Below, piece after piece: positions 8,409-17,211 of a stretch of DNA of 64,000 bases (the stretch's first letter is position 1; every line of letters starts with the position of its first letter). The position numbers and the translations under genes were made by a program. Location of the stretch: positions 105,009-169,008 of the forward strand of contig NZ_BOPB01000029.1 of assembly GCF_016863535.1 (NCBI RefSeq). The letters are read 5' to 3'. The notes beneath the pieces were generated by a model. The model ran no database searches. It saw only the letters and a program-made list of their open reading frames with translations, and was not told the origin of the DNA. Origin of the DNA: Micromonospora lutea (lineage in GTDB: Bacteria > Actinomycetota > Actinomycetes > Mycobacteriales > Micromonosporaceae).

Positions 8409-9664
8409 CCGTGCGTTCCGGCGGCGTCGCGCTCGTCCTGCGCCGGCGACCAGGACAACTCGTACAGCTCGGCGGCCCGGGAGATCGCCTGCTTGACCCG
8501 TGCGGCGGTGGGCGCACGGAACCGGAACGTGCCGGCCGTGTGGCGGGCGCCGCCCGTGCCGTTCAGGACCGCGCCGGGCGGCGGCAGGGTCTCGTCGTAC
8601 AGGTCGGGCACCCGGCCGCGCAGGGAACCGACCCCGTGGACGACCGCGGGGCGTACCGGCGGCTCCGGCATCATCAGGTAGCCGGCCACGGTGCCGAGGT
8701 CCATCGCCGGCAGCTCCAGGTTCTCCCCGATCTGCAGCCTGACCGAGGCGTCGATCAGGTCGACGCCGTACACGTCGCGCCAGACGAACCGCACCTGACC
8801 CCCGCCGGCCCGGGCGCCGATCTCCAGGAAGACCATGTCGGCGTGCTCGTCGTCGCCGACCGGTGTGTCGGTGCGGAAGAACTCCAGGTGAAACACGTCG
8901 TCGGTGAGGCCCAACGCGGCCAGCACCCGCTCGGTGTAGGAGACCACCCGCCGCTCGAACTCGGCATCGTCGTTGGCGACCGAGCCGAACGGCGTGCCCT
9001 GGGCGAAGTCGAGACATCCGGCCAGGCACTGCCAGCTTCGGACGACCAGCAGCCGACCGTGCTGGACCACCCCGTCCACCTGGTAGAGCCCGCCCTCGAC
9101 GAACTCTTCGCCTTCGTAGTCGGTGAACGACTCGTCGGTCAGCAGCCTGTTCAGTTCGTCCTGCGTACGGCAGACGAAGACTCCTTGACTGTCGGCACCC
9201 GCCCGGGGCTTGAGCACGATCGGCAGGCCCACCCGCCGGACCAGCTCCCGCACCTGGTCGGCCGAGTTCGCCGGGCCGTACGCCGGCACCCGCAGCCCGG
9301 CCTGCTCGATGTGCCGCTTCATGACCAGCTTGTCGCGGACCTTCAGCACCTCCGCCGAGTCCTTGCCGGGCACATCGAGGATGGCCCGCAACTCGGCCGC
9401 CGTCTCCAGGTCGAACTCGGACAACGCGATGATGTGATCGAACTGTCCGTACCGGGTGGACAGCTCCTTGGCCTGGGTGGTGACCGCCGCCACGTCACCG
9501 AGGTCAGGCAGCGTGATGATCGCCTCGGCGAGCTGCTCGTCCAGCGGTTCCCGCCCGGCCGGCGTGGTCAGGTACGCCACCCGGTTGCTCCGGTGGTCGA
9601 CGTAGCGGTGGTACTCGCCGAACTCGTTGCTCCATCGGTTGAGGATGAGAATGTGACGGGACAC
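8405..9664 (-). CDS. ATP-grasp carboxylate-amine ligase (ligase 1)
   Basis: ATP-grasp enzymes form acyl-phosphates and condense them with amines. The 419-residue protein has the ATP-binding strand LPIVLKPRAGADSQGVFV and the metal-binding segment FLEIGARAGGGQVRF, typical of the family that contains amino acid ligases. The GTG at 9664 is preferred over the TTG at 9670 because AGGAG is 6 nt from the GTG but abuts the TTG. It lies 34 nt after ligase 2 and overlaps the MFS gene. Sequence alone does not tell which amino acid or uronic acid is activated. Confidence 0.85.
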   Translation of the reverse strand: MSRHILILNRWSNEFGEYHRYVDHRSNRVAYLTTPAGREPLDEQLAEAIITLPDLGDVAAVTTQAKELSTRYGQFDHIIALSEFDLETAAELRAILDVPGKDSAEVLKVRDKLVMKRHIEQAGLRVPAYGPANSADQVRELVRRVGLPIVLKPRAGADSQGVFVCRTQDELNRLLTDESFTDYEGEEFVEGGLYQVDGVVQHGRLLVVRSWQCLAGCLDFAQGTPFGSVANDDAEFERRVVSYTERVLAALGLTDDVFHLEFFRTDTPVGDDEHADMVFLEIGARAGGGQVRFVWRDVYGVDLIDASVRLQIGENLELPAMDLGTVAGYLMMPEPPVRPAVVHGVGSLRGRVPDLYDETLPPPGAVLNGTGGARHTAGTFRFRAPTAARVKQAISRAAELYELSWSPAQDERDAAGTHG

Positions 9665-9698
9665 GGTCAACTCCTGAACGAGGCGGTGGATGAGAAGA

Positions 9699-10925
9699 TC
9701 ATGAAAAGACGACCGCCGCGTCTACCGCGTCGAGTAGAGCGGTCGTCTCCTGATAGGTCGCGCCGGTGGCCACGACGTAGCCGAGCCGACCGGACGAGCT
9801 CCCGGGATCCGGCACCTCGGCACCGGGCGAATGCAGCAGGCAGATCTCCTTGATCCGAGGATCGTCGGCCACCCGGTGGCCGACCGTCATCGTCGTGAAG
9901 CGGTGGATCTGCGGCCGCAGGAAGTAACGGATGCCCGCGGTCTGTCGACGGACGCCGTGCGCCAGCGCACCGATCGGCTCACCCAGGTAGGCACGCAGCG
10001 TGATCGCGTGCATGTCGATGTCCTGCGCCAGTGACAGCAGGATCGGGATGTGATCGCCCGGCAACCTGGCCGCGAGCTCCATCAACAGAGGCCCCCGGTC
10101 GGCCAGCCGGACCTCGGCGTGGAACGGACCCAGCCCGAGACCGAGCGCGGCGACGACCCGTCGGACATAGGCGGTCACCTCGGCCGCCACGCCGGTCGGC
10201 AGGTCGGCCGGCAGGACGTGTCCCGCCTCCACGAACCAGGGCTCGGCCCCGAGCACCTTCTCGGTGATACACAGGACGTGTGTCACGCCGTCGTGGACGT
10301 ACCCCTCGATGCTGAACTCCGGCCCCCGCACGTACTCCTCGACCAGCGCGACGGGCAACGTCTGCCGGTCCAGATAGGTGGCGGCCGGGTCGCGGATGCG
10401 GTCGATCGCGGCCAACGCCTCGTCCAGCGTGTCCACCCGACGGACGAAGAGGCTGCCGGACTGGTTGACCGGCTTCACCACACAGGGCAGGCCGACCTTC
10501 GTGACCGCGGCCTCGACCTCGTTCGGCTCGGTGACCAGCACGGCGGCGGGCTGGTCCACGGCCGCGTCGGTGACCGCCTGCCGCATCAGGTGTTTGTAGT
10601 GCAGCTTCATCGCTGCGTCCGGATCGATCCCGGGCAGACCCAGGTTGGCCGCCGCCCGGGCGGCGACCGGGACGTAGTGTTCGAAGCCGGGTAGTACGGC
10701 ACCCAACGGCGAGGCGTCGTGCAACGTCTCCAGCAGGTCGAGCACGGAGGCGTCGTCGTTCGTGTCGATGATCTTCACCTCGCTCGCGGCGGCCAACCGC
10801 TCGCGGGGGATGGTCCGCTCACCCCGGTCGGCGGTCAGCACCACCGGATCGTGGCCGAGTTCCCGGGCGCGGTCGATGAGCAGGCAACCGGACGACCTTG
10901 GCTCGATGATGATCAGCCTTGCCAT
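9699..10925 (-). CDS. ATP-grasp carboxylate-amine ligase (ligase 2)
   Basis: A 408-residue ATP-grasp protein, clearly divergent from ligases 1 and 3. The N-terminal domain begins MARLIIIEPRSSG, the ATP-binding segment is LPCVVKPVNQSGSLFVRRV, the lid region is LVEEYVRGPEFSIEGYV, and the metal site is LLMELAARLPGDHI. This architecture matches BacD-like L-amino acid ligases and formyltransferase-type ATP-grasp enzymes. GGAG stands 8 nt before the ATG, and the gene overlaps the Gfo/Idh/MocA gene by 13 bp. It is probably one of several consecutive amide-forming steps. Confidence 0.85.
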   Translation of the reverse strand: MARLIIIEPRSSGCLLIDRARELGHDPVVLTADRGERTIPRERLAAASEVKIIDTNDDASVLDLLETLHDASPLGAVLPGFEHYVPVAARAAANLGLPGIDPDAAMKLHYKHLMRQAVTDAAVDQPAAVLVTEPNEVEAAVTKVGLPCVVKPVNQSGSLFVRRVDTLDEALAAIDRIRDPAATYLDRQTLPVALVEEYVRGPEFSIEGYVHDGVTHVLCITEKVLGAEPWFVEAGHVLPADLPTGVAAEVTAYVRRVVAALGLGLGPFHAEVRLADRGPLLMELAARLPGDHIPILLSLAQDIDMHAITLRAYLGEPIGALAHGVRRQTAGIRYFLRPQIHRFTTMTVGHRVADDPRIKEICLLHSPGAEVPDPGSSSGRLGYVVATGATYQETTALLDAVDAAVVFS

Positions 10926-11944
10926 GATGCGAACTCCGTCAGCTGGGGAAGCGTCACCTGAGGCGGAACGGTCACGGCGGTGCTCCGAGCCTGGTCCAGC
11001 AGCTCGATGCTGCGTACGTGCATGCCGAGATCGCCGCGGGGTGGCGGGCTGGCGCCGCGCCGCGAGTCGTACGCGGCCTTCAGGAACTGGGACAGCGGCA
11101 GATCCCGGACGATCTGGCGATCGCCACGACCACGGATGCGTACCTGCCCGTAGTCGTCGTCCGAGCTCAGCGGATAGTCGGCCACGATCTGGCCGTGCGT
11201 GCCGGTCACGACCAGCCGGCGGCGTCGGATCGGTGCGGTGAGATCGGACAGCAGGGTGCTGGTGACGGCCGATCCGTGCGTCAGCGTGACCGCGGCGCCA
11301 CCCATGACGTGTCCGTACTGGTCACAGGAGGACATCGGCCACCGGACGGCGGATCCGACGGCGGCGTCCACCCCGGCCAGGTGCAGCGCGAGCAGCATCT
11401 GATGCGGCAACTCGACGTCGAAGGGCGTGGTGTGCGCGTCGGTGGCCTCCAGGTTCCGCCGGAACCGGGGCTTGCTCTGCTCCATGTGCAGAGCCGTCAC
11501 CTGGCCGACCTCACCGGCGGCGACTGCGCGCTCCACCACCGTCGTCGTGGTGCTCTCCAGCCAGACACTCACCGGCATGACGTCGATGGCGCCCGACAGG
11601 TCGGCGATCCGACGCGCCTCCGCCACGCTGGTGGCGATCGGCTTCTCCAGGATCACCTGACGGGCTCCGAGCGCGACGAGCTGCTCCACTCCGGACAGGT
11701 GCGCGACAGGGGGAGTGGTCAGGTGGAAGACCGCCCGACGCATCGGTACGGACATCGCGTGCAGGGCCTGCGTTGCTTCGGTCAGCGTCGCCACCCACCG
11801 GATTCCCGGCTGCGCCGGCACCGGACGTGGGTCCACGACGATCACCGTGTCGTCCGGGTCGAGGAGCGGCCGTAGCGCACGATGGTGCAGGTCACGACCG
11901 GCTCGTCCGTAGCCGACGATGACCGGCTGAAGGTCGCCTTGCAT
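10913..11944 (-). CDS. Gfo/Idh/MocA family NAD(P)-dependent oxidoreductase
   Basis: A 343-residue protein with an N-terminal Rossmann fold (VIVGYGRAGRDLHH) and the family EKP signature in ILEKPIATS, whose lysine contacts the nicotinamide. Family members oxidise or reduce cyclic polyols, nucleotide sugars or imines. The ATG at 11944 has GGGAG 8 nt upstream. It is sandwiched between ATP-grasp genes, with an overlap into ligase 2. One reading pairs it with the UDP-sugar dehydrogenase, as in WbpA/WbpB; another is reduction of an amino-acid-derived intermediate. The choice is open. Confidence 0.85.
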   Translation of the reverse strand: MQGDLQPVIVGYGRAGRDLHHRALRPLLDPDDTVIVVDPRPVPAQPGIRWVATLTEATQALHAMSVPMRRAVFHLTTPPVAHLSGVEQLVALGARQVILEKPIATSVAEARRIADLSGAIDVMPVSVWLESTTTTVVERAVAAGEVGQVTALHMEQSKPRFRRNLEATDAHTTPFDVELPHQMLLALHLAGVDAAVGSAVRWPMSSCDQYGHVMGGAAVTLTHGSAVTSTLLSDLTAPIRRRRLVVTGTHGQIVADYPLSSDDDYGQVRIRGRGDRQIVRDLPLSQFLKAAYDSRRGASPPPRGDLGMHVRSIELLDQARSTAVTVPPQVTLPQLTEFASWQG

Positions 11945-12023
11945 GAGGTGTCTCCCTAGGCCACACCCGTGGGGCACGAAGCGGAATCGAAAAGGGCCAC
12001 AGCCCTGTGACGACTGCGTTCGG

Positions 12024-13280
12024 CTAGCCAGCTCGGCTGGACGACGGGGACACGGACGCGCTGAGCCCGATGGCCGGTTCGGACGGTGGTGGCTCGTCGA
12101 CCAGTTCCACGGTGAGCGTGCTGCGGGCCAGCTCCATCGCCGCGGTCAACTCGTCGAGGTCGGGAGCCTGGAACAGGACGTGCCCCACCCGCTGCGCCGA
12201 CGAGGAGTACGGGGTGATCGTCTCGCCGGCCCGCACCTTGAGCTTGACGTCGGCCACCCACGGCTGGGTGCGCAAGGCGTCCAGCCCGTTGACGCGTGCC
12301 ACCCGACCGGCGGGGAACTGCGGGAACCAGCTGGCGCCGTGCGCTCCCGGCGTCGCGGTCGAGGGCAGGGCGACCGGCAGGTCCAGCGCCATCGCGATCA
12401 GCGCGGCGTACGGGTCGAACCGGTGGGTGAGTGCGATGACGTCCATGATGTAGTCGCCGGGCGTGCGGACCGCGACCTCGACGATCGCCGGACCGTCCGC
12501 GGTCATCCGGAACTCCAGGTGCACGATGCCGGTCTGCATCCGCATCGCCGCCACGACACCACGGCCCAGGCTGTTGATCGTGAACATGTCCGCACCGGAC
12601 ATCCGCGCGCCACCGACATGCGCCAGCTCGACGAAGTCCGGTGGGCCGGTCGTCTCCTTCGCGGTGACGTTCTCGAAGATCACCTCACCGCCCCGGACGA
12701 GTGCCTCCCAGCTGTACTCCGCGCCGACGAGGAACTCCTCCAGCAGCACCTTCTCCTGCGGCAGCCGGGACTGGAGCACGGCGACGAGAGTGGGCTCGTC
12801 CAGCACCTGGACCACGCCGGCGCTCCCGCTGCTGTGCAGCGGCTTGGCGATCACCGGATAGCGGTTCCGGGCCCAGCTGACACCCGATTCGACGTCCGGA
12901 ACGATCAGGTACTTCGGTTGACACAGCCCGGCGGTCGCGAAACAGCCACGTTGCAGGGCCTTGTTCCGTGAGACGACGGCGGCATGCAGCGACGGGCCGG
13001 GCACGTCGAGGGCGTCCTGGACCAGGGCGGCGGCGATGACCTGCGGCTCGGCGAACCCCAACACACCGTCCGGTTCACACGAATAGGCGGCGGCGGTGGC
13101 CGCTGCCGCCCAGTCCTCCTCGGCGGTGCCTTCGGTGAGAATGAAGCGGTCCGCCTGCGGAGCGAGCCGGTCGCGGTGCAGGGCCGACTCGACCACGGTG
13201 ACGCGTACCCCGAGGCGCTCGGCGGCGGTCAGGTAGGGGGTGCCCATGTAGCCGGCACCGATCAGCAACAGTTCCTTCAC
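12024..13280 (-). CDS. ATP-grasp carboxylate-amine ligase (ligase 3)
   Basis: A 418-residue ATP-grasp protein. Residues about 1-100 form the pre-ATP-grasp domain (ELLLIGAGYMGTPYL), YPVIAKPLHSSGSAGVVQV is the ATP site, VLLEEFLVGAEYSWEALV the lid and AIVEVAVRTPGDYIMD the metal site. The GTG at 13280 is chosen for GGGAGGGG about 5 nt upstream. It is the first gene of the leftward transcript ending in trpF. The C-terminal 20 or so residues are low-complexity Ser/Pro. Confidence 0.85.
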   Translation of the reverse strand: MKELLLIGAGYMGTPYLTAAERLGVRVTVVESALHRDRLAPQADRFILTEGTAEEDWAAAATAAAYSCEPDGVLGFAEPQVIAAALVQDALDVPGPSLHAAVVSRNKALQRGCFATAGLCQPKYLIVPDVESGVSWARNRYPVIAKPLHSSGSAGVVQVLDEPTLVAVLQSRLPQEKVLLEEFLVGAEYSWEALVRGGEVIFENVTAKETTGPPDFVELAHVGGARMSGADMFTINSLGRGVVAAMRMQTGIVHLEFRMTADGPAIVEVAVRTPGDYIMDVIALTHRFDPYAALIAMALDLPVALPSTATPGAHGASWFPQFPAGRVARVNGLDALRTQPWVADVKLKVRAGETITPYSSSAQRVGHVLFQAPDLDELTAAMELARSTLTVELVDEPPPSEPAIGLSASVSPSSSRAG

Positions 13281-13348
13281 CGTAGCCCCTCCCGAGCCCA
13301 CACCGTCGCATGGTGATCCGACCTCCCGGCGAGCGTGGACGAACAGGA

Positions 13349-13367
13349 CTCACCTTCAGTCGGTGAG
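13349..13367. promoter_or_regulatory. inverted repeat CTCACC-N7-GGTGAG at the locus boundary
   Basis: Perfect 6-bp arms with a 7-nt loop in the 166-bp gap between pgl and ligase 3, 69 bp upstream of the ligase start. It could be a weak terminator for the pentose-phosphate operon or an operator for the ligase transcript. It marks where housekeeping genes give way to the specialised locus. Confidence 0.3.
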
Positions 13368-13446
13368 CACAGTCTTCGGTCAGGAGAGGGTGAGAGCCAG
13401 ACCAGCTAGGTGACAGTCGCTGGTACCAGTTCGGTGTGCACGCCCG

Positions 13447-14211
13447 TCAGCGCAGGCTGCGGAAGCGGGCCGGCAGGTCGCCCGCGGCGGCGCGGTCCAG
13501 CAGCCAGAGGGTACGTCCGGTGCCCTGAACCCCGGCCGCTGGCACCTGCACCGGCCCGGCACCGGCCAGCGCCATGCCGACCGCGTGCGCCTTGTCGCCG
13601 CCACCGGCCACCAGCCACACCTCTTCGGCGGTGTTGATCGTCGAGAGAGTGAGGGTGATGCGTACCGGCGGTGGCTTCGGGCTGCCCCGCACCGCGCTGA
13701 CCGGCCGGCTCTCGTAGTGCACCGGATGCTCCGGAAAGACCGAGGCGACGTGCCCGTCCTCACCGACGCCGAGCAGCAGCACGTCGAAGTGGGGCAGCAC
13801 CGCGGTGCCGGGCCGGGCCGCGCGGGCCAGTTCTGCCGCGTACCAGGCGGCGGCCTCCTCCGGGTCGGCACCGCCGTCGGAGGCCGGCATGGCGTGGATC
13901 CGGTCCGGGTCCACCGGTAGCGCGTCGAGCAGCGCGGCGCGGGCCTGGGTCTCGTTACGTTCCGGGTCGCCGGCCGGCAGGAACCGTTCGTCGCCCCACC
14001 AGAAGTCGACCCGGGACCAGTCGACCGCGTCCCGGGCGGGCAGTGCGCCCACCGCACGGTAGACCGCCGCGGCGATCCGACCCCCGGTGAGCACCACCGA
14101 CGCCTGGCCGCGTGCGGCCTGTGCGTCGAGCAGCCGCACCACCAGTCGGGCCGCGACCGCCTGCGCCAGCAGGTCGGCGTCGGCGTGGACCGCGACACTC
14201 GCCTCACTCAT
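13447..14211 (-). CDS. pgl: 6-phosphogluconolactonase
   Basis: Hydrolyses 6-phosphogluconolactone in the oxidative pentose phosphate pathway. The 254-residue protein has the DevB/Pgl motifs VLTGGRIAAAVY, VDFWWGDERFLP and the strongly conserved LLLGVGEDGHVASVFP. GGGAGG lies 5 nt before the ATG. It is the last gene of the tkt-tal-zwf-opcA-pgl series, 56 nt after opcA, and so acts directly on the product of the Zwf-OpcA reaction. Confidence 0.95.
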   Translation of the reverse strand: MSEASVAVHADADLLAQAVAARLVVRLLDAQAARGQASVVLTGGRIAAAVYRAVGALPARDAVDWSRVDFWWGDERFLPAGDPERNETQARAALLDALPVDPDRIHAMPASDGGADPEEAAAWYAAELARAARPGTAVLPHFDVLLLGVGEDGHVASVFPEHPVHYESRPVSAVRGSPKPPPVRITLTLSTINTAEEVWLVAGGGDKAHAVGMALAGAGPVQVPAAGVQGTGRTLWLLDRAAAGDLPARFRSLR

Positions 14212-14267
14212 GGTGTCCTCCCAGGACCGCGTTGCGGTCGGTGTCGTGCGTACCTGAGGGTCGGGGG

Positions 14268-15287
14268 TCAGGAACTGGTGTTGTTCGTCGTGGCATGCGC
14301 GGTGACGCCGGCCTCGGCCCGCTGGGCGGTGGCCGGGTCCTTCCAGACGTGCACCCGCTGGCTGGGACGCCGGTCCAGGTTGGTGAGCCCGGCGAAGGCG
14401 CCCAACGCCTCCGCGTACACCTGGTCGGTGCCGAGCCGGCGCAGCTCCTCGGCCAGTTCGTCACCGAGCGGCCGGCGCACCAGCGGCAGGATCCGGTCCT
14501 CCTGGCCGGTACGCCGGAACGTGGCCACGCTGTCCTCACGGGTCAGCGTCAACTCGTCACCGTTGGCGCAGCGCAACTGGACCTCCCGCATCCGGGGATA
14601 TTCCCGGGTACGGTCCCAGCGCGGCTTGATGTCGAGCCGGCTACGCAGCCAGCCACGCATCAGCGCGGCGGTCGGGTCGCTCGGTGGCGCGACCACAGTC
14701 GCCTCGGTCAGCTGCGCCTCCGTGGTGTCGAAGGCACCGGCCACCAGGGTGCGCCACGGCGTGATCCTGGTCCAGGCGAGGTCGGTGTCGCCGGAGACGT
14801 AGTCGCGGGCCCGCTGCCGCAGCGCCGCAATCGGGTCGGTGGCCTGCGCGGAGTCGGTGATGCGCCGGTCGGCGACCACCCCGAGGAAGTCGGTCGCGAT
14901 CTCCTCGGGCGGCTCACCGTGCCACCAGGTGACCACTGGTACGTCCGGCACCAGCAGCGGCATCACCACGGACTCGGCGTGCAGCGCCAGCCGCCCGTAC
15001 ATCCGCATCACCACGGCCTCGCAGGGGCCCAGCCGCCCACCGACCACGATTTCGGCGTCGAGCCGGTTGCGGTCCCGGTCCACGTCGGAGCGGACCACCA
15101 CCAACAGTCGGCACGGGTGCGCGGCGGCGGCGATGGTGGCTGCCGCCTCCGCGTCGCGGACCCGCTTCTCGTCCACCACCACGATCAGGGTCAGCGCCAT
15201 GCCGCTGGCCACTCCGCCCGCGCTGCGCCGTTCCGCGGCGAGCGCTTTGACCACCTCGTTGCCGGTGGTGTCCCACAGTCCGATCAC
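14268..15287 (-). CDS. opcA: glucose-6-phosphate dehydrogenase assembly protein OpcA
   Basis: OpcA is the actinobacterial and cyanobacterial partner needed for full G6PDH activity. The 339-residue sequence has the family N-terminus (MIGLWDTTGNEVVKALAAER) and the conserved VPVVTWWHGEPP segment. The GTG start has GGAGG 7 nt upstream. It lies between zwf and pgl, the usual order, with a 94-bp gap after zwf that carries a short direct repeat. Confidence 0.93.
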   Translation of the reverse strand: MIGLWDTTGNEVVKALAAERRSAGGVASGMALTLIVVVDEKRVRDAEAAATIAAAAHPCRLLVVVRSDVDRDRNRLDAEIVVGGRLGPCEAVVMRMYGRLALHAESVVMPLLVPDVPVVTWWHGEPPEEIATDFLGVVADRRITDSAQATDPIAALRQRARDYVSGDTDLAWTRITPWRTLVAGAFDTTEAQLTEATVVAPPSDPTAALMRGWLRSRLDIKPRWDRTREYPRMREVQLRCANGDELTLTREDSVATFRRTGQEDRILPLVRRPLGDELAEELRRLGTDQVYAEALGAFAGLTNLDRRPSQRVHVWKDPATAQRAEAGVTAHATTNNTSS

Positions 15288-15301
15288 CGCAGCCTCCTGC
15301 C

Positions 15302-15395
15302 TCGCTCGCTCACGCCCGCCGCCTCGCTTCGCTCACCGGCGGCGCGAGGCGCGGCGCTGCTGAGCCCGATGGTTCGCTCGCTCACGCCCGCCGCC
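15302..15395. repeat. 22-bp direct repeat flanking the zwf/opcA junction
   Basis: An identical 22-bp sequence (TCGCTCGCTCACGCCC then GCCGCC) occurs at 15302-15323 and 15374-15395. The second copy runs over the zwf stop codon into its last codons. The spacer is itself rich in GCTCGCTC-like and complementary GGCGCGAG segments, so the transcript could fold. A remnant of a dispersed repeat is one reading. Confidence 0.5.
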
Positions 15396-16896
15396 AGGCC
15401 CGGCCCTCGCGGGCCAGCATCTCGTCGGCGGCTCGTGGGCCCCACTCGCCGGACCGGTAGGGCTCGGGCTTCGTGCCGTCCCAGGCGTGCTCCAGCGGGT
15501 CGACCACGGCCCAGCTCTGCTCGACCTCGGCGGCGTCCGGGAAGAGCGTCCGGTCGCCGATCAGCACGTCCAGCACCAGCCGTTCGTACGCCTCCGGGCT
15601 GGACTCGGTGAACGCCTCGCCGTACTGGAAGTCCATCGCGATGTCGCGGACCTCCATCGTGGTGCCGGGCACCTTCGAACCGAACTTGAGCACCACGCCC
15701 TCATCCGGCTGAACCCGGATCACCAGCTGGTTGTTGCCGAGCATCTCCATGTCGGCCGCGGTGAACGGCAGGTGCGGCGCCTGCTTGAACACCACCGCGA
15801 CCTCGGTGACCCGCCGCGGCAGCCGCTTGCCGGCCCGGATGTAGAACGGCACCTCCGCCCACCGACGGTTCTGGATGCCGAGCCGCACCGCCACGTACGT
15901 CTCGGTGGTCGACGTCGGCGGGACGCCGTCCTCCTCCAGGTAGCCCCTGGCTCGCTGCCCGCCGACCCAGCCGGGAAGGTACTGACCGCGTACCGTGCCC
16001 TCGCTGACGTCCTTCGGCAGCGTGATCGCCTTGAGCACCTTGAGCTTCTCGGCCCGGATCTCGTCGGCGTCGAAGCTGGTCGGCTCCTCCATCGCCACCA
16101 GGGCGAGCAGTTGCAGCAGGTGATTCTGCAACACGTCACGGGCGGTGCCGACCGAATCGTAGAAGCCGGCCCGGCTGCCGATGCCGACGTCCTCGGCCAT
16201 GGTGATCTGCACCGAGTCGACGTACTGCGAGTTCCACAGCGGCTCGAAGAGGCTGTTGGCGAAGCGCAGGGCGAGGATGTTCTGGACCGTCTCCTTGCCC
16301 AGGTAGTGGTCGATGCGGAAGACGTCCTGCCGGGTGAAGACGTCGTCGACGAGATCGTTGAGCGCCTTGGCCGAGGGCAGGTCGTGGCCGAACGGCTTCT
16401 CCACCACCACCCGGCGCCAGCCGCCGCACTTCTCGTTGTCGGCCATTCCGGTGCGGGCCAGCTGCTTGAGCACCACCGGGAACGCCGCCGGTGGGATGGA
16501 GAAGTAGAAGGCCGCGTTGCCGTGGATCCCGTGGCTGTCGCGCAGGCCGTCCAGACAATTCGCCAGATTGTCGAAGGCGGTGTCGTCGTCGAACGACCCA
16601 CCGACGAACCTGATGTTGTGTTCGAGTCGGGACCACACCTCCTCCCGCCACGGTGTCCGGGAGTGTGCCTTGGCCGCCTCGCGGGCCAGCGACGCGAAAT
16701 CGCCGTCGCACCAGTCCCGCCGGGCAAAGCCGACGACCACGAAGCCGGGCGGCAGCAGCCCTCGATTGGCCAGGTCGTAGATGCCGGGTAGCAGTTTCTT
16801 CTGGGCCAGGTCACCGGTCACCCCGAAGATCACCAGAGCGCACGGCTCCGGGATCCGGGGTAGTCGCCGGTCCTGCGGGTCGCGCAGCGGGTTCAC
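15382..16896 (-). CDS. zwf: glucose-6-phosphate 1-dehydrogenase
   Basis: NADP-dependent first step of the oxidative pentose phosphate pathway. The 504-residue protein has the nucleotide-binding start IFGVTGDLAQKKLLPGIYDL and the active-site signature RIDHYLGKETVQN. The frame is open well upstream, but the GTG at 16896 (VNPLRDPQDRRLPRIPEP) is chosen because GGAGG is 4 nt before it and the family begins here. It precedes opcA, its partner protein. Confidence 0.96.
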   Translation of the reverse strand: MNPLRDPQDRRLPRIPEPCALVIFGVTGDLAQKKLLPGIYDLANRGLLPPGFVVVGFARRDWCDGDFASLAREAAKAHSRTPWREEVWSRLEHNIRFVGGSFDDDTAFDNLANCLDGLRDSHGIHGNAAFYFSIPPAAFPVVLKQLARTGMADNEKCGGWRRVVVEKPFGHDLPSAKALNDLVDDVFTRQDVFRIDHYLGKETVQNILALRFANSLFEPLWNSQYVDSVQITMAEDVGIGSRAGFYDSVGTARDVLQNHLLQLLALVAMEEPTSFDADEIRAEKLKVLKAITLPKDVSEGTVRGQYLPGWVGGQRARGYLEEDGVPPTSTTETYVAVRLGIQNRRWAEVPFYIRAGKRLPRRVTEVAVVFKQAPHLPFTAADMEMLGNNQLVIRVQPDEGVVLKFGSKVPGTTMEVRDIAMDFQYGEAFTESSPEAYERLVLDVLIGDRTLFPDAAEVEQSWAVVDPLEHAWDGTKPEPYRSGEWGPRAADEMLAREGRAWRRA

Positions 16897-17157
16897 GCCG
16901 CCTCCTCGCTCCGCTCGTCCACGTCGTCCATCGTCGTACCCCTGGCGACCCATCGCGCCCGGGTTGCCGGCCGGGGCCGCTGACCGGTCTGGTCGGCTGC
17001 CGGCGCGGCAGCGACGTTGCCGACCGGCCGGGGCACCGGTCACGTCCGGCGACTTCCCCCAGGAGTACGGGTTTCCGGGTACCGGTAGATCAACGTCGAC
17101 CGTACCGGTTGTCTGGAGAAGCTACCTACCGGTGAACCGCTTGCGTGGCAACCGCCG
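16897..17157. promoter_or_regulatory. zwf upstream region with three TACCGGT sites
   Basis: No gene is seen in this part of the 315-bp tal-zwf gap. TACCGGT occurs at 17080-17086, 17103-17109 and 17127-17133, with starts 23 and 24 bp apart, so the palindromic ACCGGT cores fall on the same face of the helix. The array lies 184-237 bp upstream of zwf. It is a candidate operator for an unknown regulator and suggests zwf-opcA-pgl has its own promoter. Confidence 0.45.
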
Positions 17158-17194
17158 ACCCATGCCGCCACCCGGTCCGGGTGGCGGCATGGGT
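17158..17194 (-). terminator. strong hairpin terminator after tal
   Basis: A perfect 16-bp GC-rich stem (ACCCATGCCGCCACCC and its complement) with the 5-nt loop GGTCC, 17 bp past the tal stop codon. There is no T-tract, as is usual for actinobacterial hairpins. It would separate tkt-tal from zwf-opcA-pgl. Confidence 0.8.
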
Positions 17195-17211
17195 GATGCC
17201 CGACGGCACCG

